Shown here: piece by piece, positions 31,765 to 40,870 of the stretch
Numbering within the stretch: position 1 is the stretch's first letter
How the letters are laid out: each line of letters begins with the position of its first letter
DNA from: Gemmatimonadota bacterium
GTDB taxonomy: Bacteria; Gemmatimonadota; Gemmatimonadetes; Longimicrobiales; Longimicrobiaceae
Assembly: GCA_028287185.1 (NCBI GenBank)
Contig: JAQBQD010000217.1
Location: 53,824 to 117,823, forward strand
DNA length: 64,000 nt
Direction of reading: 5' to 3'
Translations under genes and position numbers: made by a program
The notes under the pieces: generated by a model
Told to the model about the DNA's origin: nothing
The model's database searches: none
What the model saw: the letters and a program-made list of their open reading frames with translations, nothing else

Positions 31765-33510
31765 TCAGGTCTCCTTGAGGACTTCCTCGATGGTGGTCTG
31801 CCCCTCGCGGATGCGCGCCCAGCCCGCCTGCCGGAGGGGCTGCATGTGGTCGGCGAGACCCGCGGCCGCGATCTCCTTGTCCGGCCGGCCCTGCGCGATG
31901 AGGCGCCGGATCGTGTCGTTCACCTCCAGGATCTCGTAGAGCCCGACCCGGCCGCGGAAGCCGGTGCCGCCGCAGCCGTCGCAGCCCCTGCCGCGCATGA
32001 AGCACATGCCGCCCAGGCGCCGCGGCTCGACCTGGGCCAGCGACAGGGCGGAAGGGTCGGGCTGGTACTCCTCCTTGCATGCCGGACAGATCCGGCGCAC
32101 CAGGCGCTGGGCGATCACCAGGCGGAGCGTCCCGGCGACGTTGTAGGGCTCCACTCCCATGTCCAGGAGGCGCGACACCGCGCTCGCGGCGTCGTTGGTG
32201 TGGAGGGTCGACAGGAGCAGGTGGCCCGTCATCGCGGCGCGCGTGGCGGTCTCCGCGGTCTCCGGGTCGCGGATCTCCCCGACCATGATGATGTTGGGGT
32301 CCTGGCGGAGGACGGAGCGGAGAACGGACGCGTACGAGAGGCTGGTCTTCTGGTCTTCGGTGCGGCGGATGTTGACCTGGGTGACCATAGGGACCCGGCG
32401 CTCCACGGGGTCCTCGATCGTCACGATGTTGATCTCCGGCCGGGCGAGCGCGCCCAGGATGCCGTAGAGCGTGGTCGACTTTCCCGATCCCGTGGGACCG
32501 GTCACGAGGATCATCCCCCAGCTCTGCTTCATCGCCTGCTCAACCAGCTCCAGGTTGCGACCGGTGAGGCCGAGATCGGCGAGACCCAGGGCCTGTGCCT
32601 TCCGGTCCAGGACACGGAGGACCGCCTTCTCGCCCAGGACGGTGGGCAGCGTGGAGACGCGGAACTCGACCGTGCCGCGCCCGCTCGGCAGGGTCAGCCG
32701 GCCGTCCTGGGGCACCATGCGGTTGACGCTGTCCATCCCCGTCGCGCGCGCCTTGATGTGCCCGACCAGGTCCTGCTCCAGCTCGGGGGGGAGCTTGTTC
32801 CACTCGCGCAGCACGCCGTCCACGCGGAAGCGGACCCATCCATAGCCGGGGAAGAACTCGATGTGGACGTCGCTGGCCTGCTGCCCGACCGCGTCGCGCA
32901 GGATGAGGTCGGTGAGCTGGGCGACCGCGGACGCGTGGACCTCGCGGTCGAGCGTCGCCCCGCGGCCGTCCCCGCGGCGCCCGGCCTCCGTGGCCGCGCG
33001 CTGCGTGAGGTCGCCCACGTCCGCCACGTCCATCTTCGGCTCCTCGCGCTCGCGAACTGCGGCGGCGATGCGCGCGTACACCGCATGGGCGTCGGCGAGG
33101 ACGGGCTGCGGCTGCAGGTCCGCGCCGAAGATCCCCTGCAGCTCGGCGAGCATCCCGAGGTCGAACGGATCGCACACGGCGATCTCGACGACGCGGCTGG
33201 TCCGCGCCAGCGGGAAGGCGCCGAGCCGGCGGGCGACCTCCGGCGGCAGCATGTCTTCCAGCTCGCGGTTGCGAGGGTAGTCGTCGGGATCCGCGACTCG
33301 CTCGCCCCGGAAGAGCTCGGCGAGCGCGGCGCGGGCGTGCTCCACAGCGACGGCCGAGGCGCCGAGGAGATGGTCCAGCAGCTCGGGGCGCCCGGGATCG
33401 GCCGCCCGCGCGGCTTCCGCCTGCCGGACGTCGGCCTCGGACACGTGGCCCTGCTCGCGGAGCCACGCGACCGCCCGGTCCTGGCGGCCGGAGGGGTTCA
33501 TGGGGGTCAT
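31765..33510 (-). CDS. pilB: PilB, type IV pilus extension ATPase
   Basis: 581 residues. An MshEN-like N-terminal domain spans about residues 60-150. Walker A VTGPTGSGKST is at 336-346, the Asp box follows (IVTIEDPVE, 362-370), Walker B is IIMVGEIRD (407-415) and the His box STLHTNDAASA is at 434-444. A tetracysteine zinc site is CPAC (475-478) with CDGC (510-513). All catalytic parts are intact. ATG 33508-33510 overlaps the transglycosylase stop (ATGA). It powers pilus extension, with c-di-GMP possibly binding the N-terminal domain. Confidence 0.9.
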   Translation of the reverse strand: MTPMNPSGRQDRAVAWLREQGHVSEADVRQAEAARAADPGRPELLDHLLGASAVAVEHARAALAELFRGERVADPDDYPRNRELEDMLPPEVARRLGAFPLARTSRVVEIAVCDPFDLGMLAELQGIFGADLQPQPVLADAHAVYARIAAAVREREEPKMDVADVGDLTQRAATEAGRRGDGRGATLDREVHASAVAQLTDLILRDAVGQQASDVHIEFFPGYGWVRFRVDGVLREWNKLPPELEQDLVGHIKARATGMDSVNRMVPQDGRLTLPSGRGTVEFRVSTLPTVLGEKAVLRVLDRKAQALGLADLGLTGRNLELVEQAMKQSWGMILVTGPTGSGKSTTLYGILGALARPEINIVTIEDPVERRVPMVTQVNIRRTEDQKTSLSYASVLRSVLRQDPNIIMVGEIRDPETAETATRAAMTGHLLLSTLHTNDAASAVSRLLDMGVEPYNVAGTLRLVIAQRLVRRICPACKEEYQPDPSALSLAQVEPRRLGGMCFMRGRGCDGCGGTGFRGRVGLYEILEVNDTIRRLIAQGRPDKEIAAAGLADHMQPLRQAGWARIREGQTTIEEVLKET

Positions 33511-34517
33511 GGCGCCGGCGCTGGAAGGAGGGTGCGGGACGGCGGGGACGGCTGCGCCGGGACCCGGACCGGCCACCGCCGGCCCGGTGGGGTGATCCCG
33601 CGGGTCAGGTGAGGATTTAGGTCCCGGAGCGCGGACGGATCCGCGCCCAAGCGGTGCGCCACGGAGTCGAGCGCGATGCCGCCTGGGACCCAGACTTCAC
33701 GGAAGCGGAGCGGAAGGGTCTCACCGGCGTCCAGGCCCCAGCCCCGCGGCGCCCGCCCGACCCGGGCGGCGGCGAGGACATGCGGGACGTAGGCCCGGGT
33801 CTCCGCCGGGAGCGTCCAGCGCCGCGACCAGAACGCTCCCCGCGCGCGGCCGGTGCGGCCGACGCCCGCGTTGTACGCGGCGAGCGCCGTGTGCCAGTCG
33901 TGCGTCTCACGGTAGAGGTCGGAGAGGTGGCGGGCTGCGGCGTTCGTCGCGCGCACGGGATCGCGCCGCTCGTCCACATAGGCAGAGACCTCCAGCCCGT
34001 ACGCTCGCGCCGTGGCCGGCATCAGCTGCCACATCCCCGCCGCGCCGGCCCGGCTCGTCGCCTCGTTCTTCCACTCCGACTCCACCCAGGGCAGAAACGC
34101 CAGGTCGCGGGGGAGCCCGCGCGCGGCCAGCGCGCCCTCGATCAGCGCGCGGTATCTCGCATACCGCCGCAGGGCGGTCCCGCTCTCCGGGTCCGTGGCG
34201 AGATGGACCGCCCAGCGGTCGACCTCGGTGGCGGGGTCCTCGTGTCCGCGGCGCACTCGCGCCTGGGCATCCCTCAGCAGGACACCGGCGTCGGGCGCCG
34301 GTGCAGGCGGGCTGGGCGCGTGGTCGAGCGGCTGCGCGGCCGGGAGCGCCCCTAGCGGGCGGCGCGGCCCTGCAGCTGAAGGAACTGCGCTCGCCGCGGC
34401 CGTGGGGGCCGGCGACGCTGCGCCGGCGGCGGGTGCGGCCGCTGCTCCGAGAACGGCCGCGGCGGAGAGCAGCGCGAGCACGGCCGCTCCGTAGCGGAGC
34501 TCGGCTCGGGGACTCAC
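33507..34517 (-). CDS. Lytic transglycosylase (SLT) with a C-terminal LysM-like end
   Basis: 336 residues from GTG 34515-34517 (overlaps the HD-GYP stop, GTGA). A signal sequence and an Ala/Pro-rich linker lead to the SLT domain: FLPWVESEWKNEATSRAGAAGMWQLMPATA with the catalytic Glu in VESEW, then HLSDLYRE, ALAAYNAG. The last 60 residues (IALDSVAHRLGADPSALRDLNPHL) look like a single LysM repeat. It cuts peptidoglycan, probably to open the wall for the pilus machine, given its coupling to pilB. Confidence 0.8.
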   Translation of the reverse strand: MSPRAELRYGAAVLALLSAAAVLGAAAAPAAGAASPAPTAAASAVPSAAGPRRPLGALPAAQPLDHAPSPPAPAPDAGVLLRDAQARVRRGHEDPATEVDRWAVHLATDPESGTALRRYARYRALIEGALAARGLPRDLAFLPWVESEWKNEATSRAGAAGMWQLMPATARAYGLEVSAYVDERRDPVRATNAAARHLSDLYRETHDWHTALAAYNAGVGRTGRARGAFWSRRWTLPAETRAYVPHVLAAARVGRAPRGWGLDAGETLPLRFREVWVPGGIALDSVAHRLGADPSALRDLNPHLTRGITPPGRRWPVRVPAQPSPPSRTLLPAPAP

Positions 34518-35170
34518 AGGACCAGGGGAAGCAGGGCGTCCACGACGGCGGGGTCGAGCGCGGTGCCGCGCATCTGCCGCACGAGCGCTGCGGCCTCGCC
34601 ATTCCCGAGTTCCGGGCGGTACGGCCTGTCGTGGGTGAGGGCGTCCCACACGTCCGCGCCGGCGACGATCCGCGCCGGGAGCGGGGTCCGGTCCCCCTCG
34701 GTGCCGTCCGGATAGCCTCCGCCGTCCCAGCGTTCGTGATGGCTCCGCGCGACGGTGGCCGCGAGGCGGAGCACGGGGTGCCGCGCCTCCCCGAACAGCC
34801 ACGTCGCCACACGGGTGTGCATCGCGACCCGCTGCCGCTCCGTGACGGAAAGCGGACCGCTCTTCACCAGCAGCGAGCGGGGCAGCACGACCTTACCGAG
34901 ATCGTGAAGCTCCGCTGCCGAGGCGAGCTCCACGGCGAAGGACGCCGGCAGGCCGTGCTTCCCGGCCAGCGCGCCGGCGAGCGCAGCGACGCGGCGGCCG
35001 TGTCGCGGGTCGGGGTCGCCGCTCCTGCCGAGCGCCGCCGCCCGCGCCAGGAGCGGCCCCGGCTCGGCCGCGTCCCTCAAGGCGCCGTCGAGCGCGAGCA
35101 GGCGCTGGCGAAGCCGGGGGAGGCTGAACGGATTGCGTGGCGGGGTGGGGCATGGAGGGCAGGCGAGCAT
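34514..35170 (-). CDS. HD-GYP domain protein (cyclic-di-nucleotide phosphodiesterase-like)
   Basis: 218 residues, almost entirely the HD-GYP domain. His-Asp pair AAELHDLGKVVLP near 86-97, then HTRVATWLF, RSHHERWDGGGYPDG (142-156) and VAGADVWDALTHDRPYR. All expected metal ligands and the GYP triad appear. No receiver or membrane domain is attached, so it is a stand-alone enzyme. c-di-GMP turnover next to pilB and pilC suggests local control of piliation. It diverges from the gene at 35283 across a perfect inverted repeat. Confidence 0.8.
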   Translation of the reverse strand: MLACPPCPTPPRNPFSLPRLRQRLLALDGALRDAAEPGPLLARAAALGRSGDPDPRHGRRVAALAGALAGKHGLPASFAVELASAAELHDLGKVVLPRSLLVKSGPLSVTERQRVAMHTRVATWLFGEARHPVLRLAATVARSHHERWDGGGYPDGTEGDRTPLPARIVAGADVWDALTHDRPYRPELGNGEAAALVRQMRGTALDPAVVDALLPLVL

Positions 35171-35219
35171 TCGGTTCGATCAGGCCTGGGAGGAGTCGGC
35201 GCGTTCCCGCGGAAAGCGA

Positions 35220-35255
35220 ACGGGGTACCACGTTCGCAATGACGTGGTACCCCGT
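35220..35255. promoter_or_regulatory. Perfect 14-bp inverted repeat between divergent pilus genes
   Basis: ACGGGGTACCACGT at 35220-35233 and its exact reverse complement at 35242-35255 are separated by eight bases. Each arm contains the GGGGTACCACG element. The left arm ends 51 bases before the start codon at 35283; the right arm lies 72 bases before the HD-GYP start. It may be a divergent promoter or operator, or form a transcript hairpin. Confidence 0.5.
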
Positions 35256-35282
35256 CCGACTGCCGCGGAGACGCTCGGCCCG

Positions 35283-37064
35283 ATGCACGAAACGCCCAGC
35301 CCTGCCCCCCTCGCCCCCGCCGAAGAAGAGGTGCGCGTCGTCCTCCGGGCGCTTCTCGGGCGCCTGCTGGCGATGGAGCCGGAGCGGTACAGCCCCCTGT
35401 ACGTGGGGCCGCTCCGCCGCGCCGAGCCCGTCCGCCGCGCCCTCGCCGAAGCGCTGGCCCGGCACGGCGGAACCCTCGTGGGCGCGGAGGTCCTGTGGGA
35501 AGGGGGACCCGCCGATGCGGTGGGTCTCGCGCCGCTGCGGGCAGCCGCGCAGGTCCTGCGCGACGGCGCCCGGCGGCGCTGGGTGATCGTCGGGGAGGAG
35601 GATCCTGACCAGCTCCCGGCCGAGCTGCTGGCCCGGCTCGACGAGGTGGGCCTGGTCTACGACACCCGCCAGGTCCCCGCTCCTCCCGCGCGCCCGTCCC
35701 CCCTCGGCCTCGCCATCGCGGAGCATGCCGGCCAGGGCGGTCCGTGGCTCCTGCGCGTCGCCACCGAGCCCGACGCCGCGTCGGTGGTCGCGGCGGAGGC
35801 GGCCCTCCGGCTGCGGGTGCTCGGATACGCCGCGGGGGCCGTGTGGGAACCGGGGCCCGACGGCGACGCGTCGTCCGTCTTCATCCCAGCTTCGGAGCGT
35901 GCGGCGCTCGTCTGCACGCTCGACGTCCCGCTGACGCCCGACCGCGCCGCGGCGCTGGTGCGCCGGGCGCAGGAGCAGCGCGCCGCGCTCGTCCTGGTCG
36001 GGCCGGCGTCCGCCGTTGCCTCGGCCGGTGCGGGGGCGGACTGCCCCTCCGCCTGGGTGCGGGCGGCGCCGGAGCCGGTGCCGGACATCGTCCGGAGCGC
36101 CGCATGGCCACCTGCGCGGGAGGTGCTGACGGGGGCTCCCGAGCCCGGCGCCGAACGCGAGCTGATCGCCGCGATGGGCGTCACGCACCGCGAGCTCAAC
36201 CACACCGTCCGCTCCGCCGCGTCATGGGAGCGCCCGGGGTACCTGCTCGTCTTCACGCCCGAGCGCTTCGGCTGGATCGCCATCGACGGCCGCGACGGCG
36301 TCGCGGGGGCGTGGCGACTCGGCGAGCCGGCGCGCGCGCGGCAGGAAGCGGACGACCTCCTGGGGCGGGTCCGCGCCATGTCGCTCTGGGCCGGGAGCCG
36401 CGCCCTGTTCGTCTCCGCGACGCCTCCCCTTCCGGAGCGGGCGCCCGGACCCGTGGTGCTCGTGGACACCGTGGACCTGGACATCCGCCGCACGCTGGAC
36501 GAGGCACGGGAGGGCGGGGTCCAGCCCGGTTCGCTTCCGCCGGACCCCGTCGGCCTCCCGCCCAGCCGCATCGCGCGCGAGCTGCTGTGGTGGGGGCAGG
36601 GGCGGCACGCCCAGGAGCTGCTCCAGGCGGCGGAGCGCGCGAGCCCGTGGGGGATCGAGGAGGAGCTGCTCCTCGGGTACCTGAGCGCGGAACGCGACCC
36701 CGGCGAGGCCGCGGCGCGCCTCCAGCACGCCGCCCACCGCCTTGCCAGCGATCTCGGCGGCGCGAGATGGGGCCAGCACGTCGACGCCACCCTCGCCGCA
36801 CTCCTGCTGGACGTACGTGCCCACCCCTCGCGCGCCCCGCACGCGTGGGGCGTGGTGGACCGCTGGATCGAGAGCCTGGGCGAGGAGTGGATCGGGACCG
36901 CGCGGCGTGCGGCCGTGGTCTACGAGCTCGCCGCCCGCGCCGGGGAGCTGGACCGTGCGGCGCGGTTCCGGGACCTGGTCCGGCGGTTCGCGACCCCGGG
37001 CGACGAGCTTCCGCGGTGGGTGGAGCGCAGCGATCCTCTCCCCCTGGCCGGGGCGGCGAGGTGA
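35283..37064 (+). CDS. Large cytoplasmic protein of unknown function, first of the seven-gene block
   Basis: 593 residues without signal peptide or membrane segment. Sequence is alpha/beta with many Arg and Ala. Segments include RRRWVIVGEEDPDQLPAELL, GYLLVFTPERFGWIAIDGRDG and a helical, TPR-like C-terminal third (EEELLLGYLSAERDPGEAAARL). No catalytic motif is recognised. The GTG start of the next gene overlaps its stop. Shared operon and shared upstream element suggest a function linked to the pilus or its regulation, but this is inference from position. Confidence 0.6.
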   Translation: MHETPSPAPLAPAEEEVRVVLRALLGRLLAMEPERYSPLYVGPLRRAEPVRRALAEALARHGGTLVGAEVLWEGGPADAVGLAPLRAAAQVLRDGARRRWVIVGEEDPDQLPAELLARLDEVGLVYDTRQVPAPPARPSPLGLAIAEHAGQGGPWLLRVATEPDAASVVAAEAALRLRVLGYAAGAVWEPGPDGDASSVFIPASERAALVCTLDVPLTPDRAAALVRRAQEQRAALVLVGPASAVASAGAGADCPSAWVRAAPEPVPDIVRSAAWPPAREVLTGAPEPGAERELIAAMGVTHRELNHTVRSAASWERPGYLLVFTPERFGWIAIDGRDGVAGAWRLGEPARARQEADDLLGRVRAMSLWAGSRALFVSATPPLPERAPGPVVLVDTVDLDIRRTLDEAREGGVQPGSLPPDPVGLPPSRIARELLWWGQGRHAQELLQAAERASPWGIEEELLLGYLSAERDPGEAAARLQHAAHRLASDLGGARWGQHVDATLAALLLDVRAHPSRAPHAWGVVDRWIESLGEEWIGTARRAAVVYELAARAGELDRAARFRDLVRRFATPGDELPRWVERSDPLPLAGAAR

Positions 37065-37870
37065 GCAGCGCCGTGGCCCGCCTTGCGGAGCCGCCGCCGC
37101 GGCGTGCGCCGGAGCTGCCCCCGCTGTCCCTGGACGAGGTGGTGGCGCTTCGGCTTCCGCTCTGCTTCGTGGTGGAGCCCGACGTGATGTGGGCGGAGCA
37201 GGCCATCGAAGCGCTCCTGGACCACCGCGCGGGAGAAGGCTCCGGTCACGGGGGTGAAGCGGTGGTGGCGCGGTGGACGCGCGGCCGCGGGTGGGTCTGC
37301 CTCGGCGGATTCGGCTTCGCCCTCGCCGGCGCGGAGGCTCCCACCGGGACGGTGGGCGACGAGCTCGTCCGCCTCGCCGGCGTGCTGGCGAGCGGCACGC
37401 GCCGCGGGCACGGGGGCCATCCTCTCGACGGGGCTCTCTTCTCCATACGCGGGCTCCAACCCGAGCTGCAGCACCTGGTCACGGCGGAGATCCTGGTGGA
37501 CCTGGTGCGCCAGCTCTCGGAGCGCGATGCGACGCTCCTGGTCGAGTTGCATGCGGTGCCCGAGCCCTGCGGCGCCTGGGGGGCTGCCGCCCGGCTCGGT
37601 CCCGTGCTCGCTCTCGATCCCGCACCGATGGCGCGCTATGCGGCCGCGATCGGCACCGTCCGAGAGGCCGCTGCGGCGATGCACGGGCCGGAGCCGGATG
37701 CCGGCGATGTGGTGGCGCTCTTCGCGGGCATGACGCAGCTCCAGGCGACGGCGGCGGCCCGGGTGACCCGAAGCGCGTGCGAAGCGCCGCGTCTCGGCAC
37801 GGCCGTGCTAGACATCCTGGCGGCATCGTGCGAACGCGTCCGGTCCGTGCTGGAGGGCATCGCCGAATGA
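37061..37870 (+). CDS. Cytoplasmic protein of unknown function (269 aa)
   Basis: Starts with GTG overlapping the previous stop (GTGA). Visible features are LSLDEVVALRLPLCFVVEPDVMWAEQAIEALL at the N-terminus and LVTAEILVDLVRQLSERDATLLVELHA in the middle, an alpha/beta pattern. No signal peptide, membrane segment or catalytic motif is seen. It overlaps the next gene (ATGA), so three genes in this stretch are probably translated together. Not recognised. Confidence 0.55.
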   Translation: MSSAVARLAEPPPRRAPELPPLSLDEVVALRLPLCFVVEPDVMWAEQAIEALLDHRAGEGSGHGGEAVVARWTRGRGWVCLGGFGFALAGAEAPTGTVGDELVRLAGVLASGTRRGHGGHPLDGALFSIRGLQPELQHLVTAEILVDLVRQLSERDATLLVELHAVPEPCGAWGAAARLGPVLALDPAPMARYAAAIGTVREAAAAMHGPEPDAGDVVALFAGMTQLQATAAARVTRSACEAPRLGTAVLDILAASCERVRSVLEGIAE

Positions 37871-38832
37871 GGCCGCCGCCGGTATGGGTCTGGGCACTCC
37901 CCGCGGCACTCGCCGCCGGGGTGCTCCTCGGCGCGCGGCGCACGCGGGACTGCGCTCCCGCCATGCCCGGACACGTGGAAGGATCCCCGCGGACTGCCGC
38001 CGCCATGCCTCCCGGGCCGCCCGCCCAGCCCCAGCTCCTAGCCCCCGGAACCCCGGTCCCCGCTGGCCCAGCCCTGATCGACACGGCGGGATGGGGTCCG
38101 GACGGCGGCACCTACCAGCCGCTCGCAGGGGCCGCCGCGCCGGGAGACACCCTCCCGTCAGCGCCGGCTGGACCGGGCGCCGAGGGCGTGTGGGACGCAA
38201 AGACGGGCCATCCGGCACCTCCTCCTCGCCTTGCACCTGAGCGGGTGGCGGGTGGCCCCGCCCAGGAACTCACCCGCGGCGCGGCGCTCGCGCGCCCCCT
38301 GATCGCTTCCAACCAGGGAAGCGGCCGCCTTTCCTTCTACAGCGCGTGGGACGCGCCGGCAGAGCGGGCGTCGCTCGTCGGTGATTGGGCGGCCGTGGGG
38401 GGCTGCAGCGCCACGGTCCGGCTCGGCTATGAGCAGGCCGTGCCGGGGCTCGGGGCGATGCGCGGGGCAGGGAAGGCCGACCGCTCCCCGGGCTGGGACG
38501 TCGCGATCGTCGTTCCGCGGCAGCACTGCACCGGGGCCAGCGCAGCGTGGCGTGCCGCGCGCGCGCCGCGTCCGGACGAGGCGGCGGCGCTGGCGCCACT
38601 GCTCGGCGGCGAGCTCCCCCGGACGGTCGTCGTCGAAGGGGACCGTGTGTGGGCTGCGTCCGGCCGACGCGCGCTGGTCGCCCGCCTCACTGCGGGGCGA
38701 ACCGTCGAGCTCTGGTCGGAAGCAGCGCCCGACGGTGCGTCCGTGCGCCTGCTGGGCCGCTGGCAGGGCAAAGGCGTCTGGATCGCCGTTCAGCCCGGTG
38801 GCCGCATCGCGCGCGTGTGGCGGGTCGCCTGA
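37867..38832 (+). CDS. Single-pass envelope protein of unknown function (321 aa)
   Basis: An N-terminal hydrophobic segment (VWVWALPAALAAGVLLGA) is followed by a Pro/Ala/Gly-rich linker to about residue 140. A folded C-terminal domain follows with SFYSAWDAPAERASLVGDW, DVAIVVPRQHC and strands ending VWIAVQPGGRIARVWRVA. Two Cys may form a disulfide. The likely topology is inner-membrane anchor with a periplasmic domain. Family not recognised. ATGA overlap with the gene before. Confidence 0.55.
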   Translation: MRPPPVWVWALPAALAAGVLLGARRTRDCAPAMPGHVEGSPRTAAAMPPGPPAQPQLLAPGTPVPAGPALIDTAGWGPDGGTYQPLAGAAAPGDTLPSAPAGPGAEGVWDAKTGHPAPPPRLAPERVAGGPAQELTRGAALARPLIASNQGSGRLSFYSAWDAPAERASLVGDWAAVGGCSATVRLGYEQAVPGLGAMRGAGKADRSPGWDVAIVVPRQHCTGASAAWRAARAPRPDEAAALAPLLGGELPRTVVVEGDRVWAASGRRALVARLTAGRTVELWSEAAPDGASVRLLGRWQGKGVWIAVQPGGRIARVWRVA

Positions 38833-38881
38833 GTCATGATCCCGGATCACTCCTGTTTCCACGGCTTCCAAGGAAATTCCG

Positions 38882-39526
38882 ATGCGCCGTCTGCTCTTTT
38901 CCATGGCGCTCGCGTGCGGCGCGTGCGCGGGGGCGCAATCCGCCGAGTCCGGGCACCATCCATCCGCGGCGGTCCGGCCGCAGCGTCCGTGGGAGGCGTC
39001 CGGGCGGATTGGCGATCAGCCGGGCTCGCGCCGCGACCCCGCGGGATACCCGGATCCTGACGGCGTGCGCGAATTGCCCTCTCCCGCACCGAGGGACACC
39101 GCGGGCGAGTCGCGCGGCGCGTTCGAGCAGCGGCGGGTGCTGGCGGGCCGTGGGCGGGCCTTCATGGCGGGCATCTCCGCATCGACGGGCGTACTTCCCC
39201 TCCGCGGCCTGACATGGCCCGGCGACGCCCGGGTGAGCGAAGCGGGAGGGGACAGCGTCGCCTTCGCGACCGCGTGGACGGCGGGGAGGCAGGTCGCCCC
39301 CGACGAATGCGCGCGAGGCGGAGCACGCACGGCCCTCCGGCTGGTGGGCGTGTTCCGCGCCCGCGGCGAGGCCCTGCTGCTGGAGGGACGCGTGGAGCAG
39401 CAGGGCGAGCGTGTATGCGTCCCGGGCGCTGCCGCGCGTGCGCGCCTCACCGCGTTCATGGACGACCTGGAGCTGTATGCCCGCGGGGTGGTCCGCGAAG
39501 GAGCGGCGGTGCCGGACCGGGGCTGA
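38882..39526 (+). CDS. Secreted protein of unknown function (214 aa)
   Basis: The signal sequence MRRLLFSMALACGACAGAQS may be cleaved as a lipoprotein at one of its two Cys, but no lipobox is clean. The mature N-terminus is disordered, rich in Pro, Arg and Asp. The C-terminal half has strands (ALRLVGVFRARGEALLLEGRVEQQGERVCV) and an amphipathic helix. AAGGAAA lies upstream at ribosome binding distance. Not recognised. Confidence 0.55.
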   Translation: MRRLLFSMALACGACAGAQSAESGHHPSAAVRPQRPWEASGRIGDQPGSRRDPAGYPDPDGVRELPSPAPRDTAGESRGAFEQRRVLAGRGRAFMAGISASTGVLPLRGLTWPGDARVSEAGGDSVAFATAWTAGRQVAPDECARGGARTALRLVGVFRARGEALLLEGRVEQQGERVCVPGAAARARLTAFMDDLELYARGVVREGAAVPDRG

Positions 39527-39549
39527 CACCGTTCCCGCGCTCCCGGGGC

Positions 39550-39560
39550 GGGGTACCACG
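39550..39560 (+). promoter_or_regulatory. GGGGTACCACG element upstream of the outer-membrane protein gene
   Basis: An exact copy of the element at 19893 and 35222. It ends 51 bases before the ATG at 39611, the same distance as at 35283. The spacer carries no Shine-Dalgarno sequence. Confidence 0.4.
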
Positions 39561-39610
39561 CAGCGCCGGGTCACGGTCCGGCGCCTCCATCCCCTCCGCC
39601 CGTGTCTCCC

Positions 39611-40870
39611 ATGTCCATTCGGTCGCTTCTTTCCACGGTGGCCCTGGTTGCCGTCGCGTCCCCTTTGCGGGCGCAGCTCCCCGCATCGATGGGCACGGCC
39701 GCGGGCCTCGCCGGAACGGCGGTGACGGAGGCGCGCCGCGCCGACGCGGCAGCCTGGAATCCCGCCCTGCTCGGGATCTACGACGGCCCCGTGCGGACCA
39801 CGTCGATCCTCGGCGTCGATGCCGGCGCACTGCCGGGGGGCGAGATCTTCGGCGCCGCGGCCAGGCTTGGTCTCGTGGGAGGCCACGTCGAGGCCACGCG
39901 GCTCGGGTCCCTGGGGAAGCGGATCCCGTGGGGGGCGAGCTCGCTCGATGCCGCGGCGCAGGTGCGCTGGGTTGCCATCCAGAGCCGCGATCTCGGGATC
40001 ACCGTGGACACACGGTACGCGACGTCAGGGGCCGTCCCCACCGCCCTCGCCGCAGACCTGGGCGCGCGCGGTGTCGGCCCGGATGTCTGGCAGGAGCGGC
40101 CGGTCTCCCGCTCGCTCACGAGCGTGCTGACGGTCGGAAAGGGGAGGTACCTGGGCGAGCTGCCGGTCCTCGGGCGCGTCTGGACAGGGGTCGCGGTGAA
40201 GGGATGGTGGGCACACACTGTCGCGCGGGGGAGCTTCGAGGCGGACCTGCCGTCCGCGGAGGTTTATCGCGAGACCGTGCTCGGCAACGCGGGCGGCGCT
40301 GGCGCCGACGCGGGTGTGGCTGGCTTCGCGGCCGGACGGCTGTGGTACGGCCTCTCCGTCACCAACGTGTACGCCACCAGCTTCCGTCCCGGCCGCGGGC
40401 CACGGACGCGGGCCGTTCAGGCCGAGGTGGCCGCGGACGGCGGGCTGACGCTTCACGAGACGCTCAGTCCCGTCATCGCGGACGACGACCCGGATGCCGT
40501 CGCCGTAGCGCACGCGAAGGACCTGTGGGACGAGACGCGGTTTCCGTCCGTGCTCCGGGTGGGCGCCGCGTGGCAGGCGGGGTGGGGCACGCTCGCGGCC
40601 GCGGCCAGCGAGACGATCCGGAGCGGAGGGCTCGATCCGTCGGGCGTGGAGGCGCCGCGGAGCGTTGCGTGGCACGACGCGGCAAGCCGGTTCCGGCTGG
40701 CGTACGGATGGGGGAAGGATCGGAGCATCGCAGAGGCCGCATTCTCGCTGGGGCGGTGCGACCGGCGCTGGACGGCAGGTTTTCGCCGCGCGGCGGGGGG
40801 CAGCTACGGGCTCACCCTGGACCTTTCGCTGTCGGACTTCGCGTGTAGTTTGCACACCGGAGCCAGGTGA
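39611..40870 (+). CDS. Outer-membrane beta-barrel protein (PorV/type IX-like or pilus-linked porin)
   Basis: 419 residues. A signal peptide (LLSTVALVAVASPLRAQ) is followed by GTAAGLAGTAVTEARRADAAAWNPALLG, a pattern typical of the start of FadL/PorV-like barrels. Alternating amphipathic strands run to the end, which closes in a final strand with Leu-rich alternation (GLTLDLSLSDFACS). A partner with a porin-like fold in a pilus locus could anchor the fibre. The precise family is uncertain. The next gene starts within its stop (GTGA). Confidence 0.6.
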   Translation: MSIRSLLSTVALVAVASPLRAQLPASMGTAAGLAGTAVTEARRADAAAWNPALLGIYDGPVRTTSILGVDAGALPGGEIFGAAARLGLVGGHVEATRLGSLGKRIPWGASSLDAAAQVRWVAIQSRDLGITVDTRYATSGAVPTALAADLGARGVGPDVWQERPVSRSLTSVLTVGKGRYLGELPVLGRVWTGVAVKGWWAHTVARGSFEADLPSAEVYRETVLGNAGGAGADAGVAGFAAGRLWYGLSVTNVYATSFRPGRGPRTRAVQAEVAADGGLTLHETLSPVIADDDPDAVAVAHAKDLWDETRFPSVLRVGAAWQAGWGTLAAAASETIRSGGLDPSGVEAPRSVAWHDAASRFRLAYGWGKDRSIAEAAFSLGRCDRRWTAGFRRAAGGSYGLTLDLSLSDFACSLHTGAR

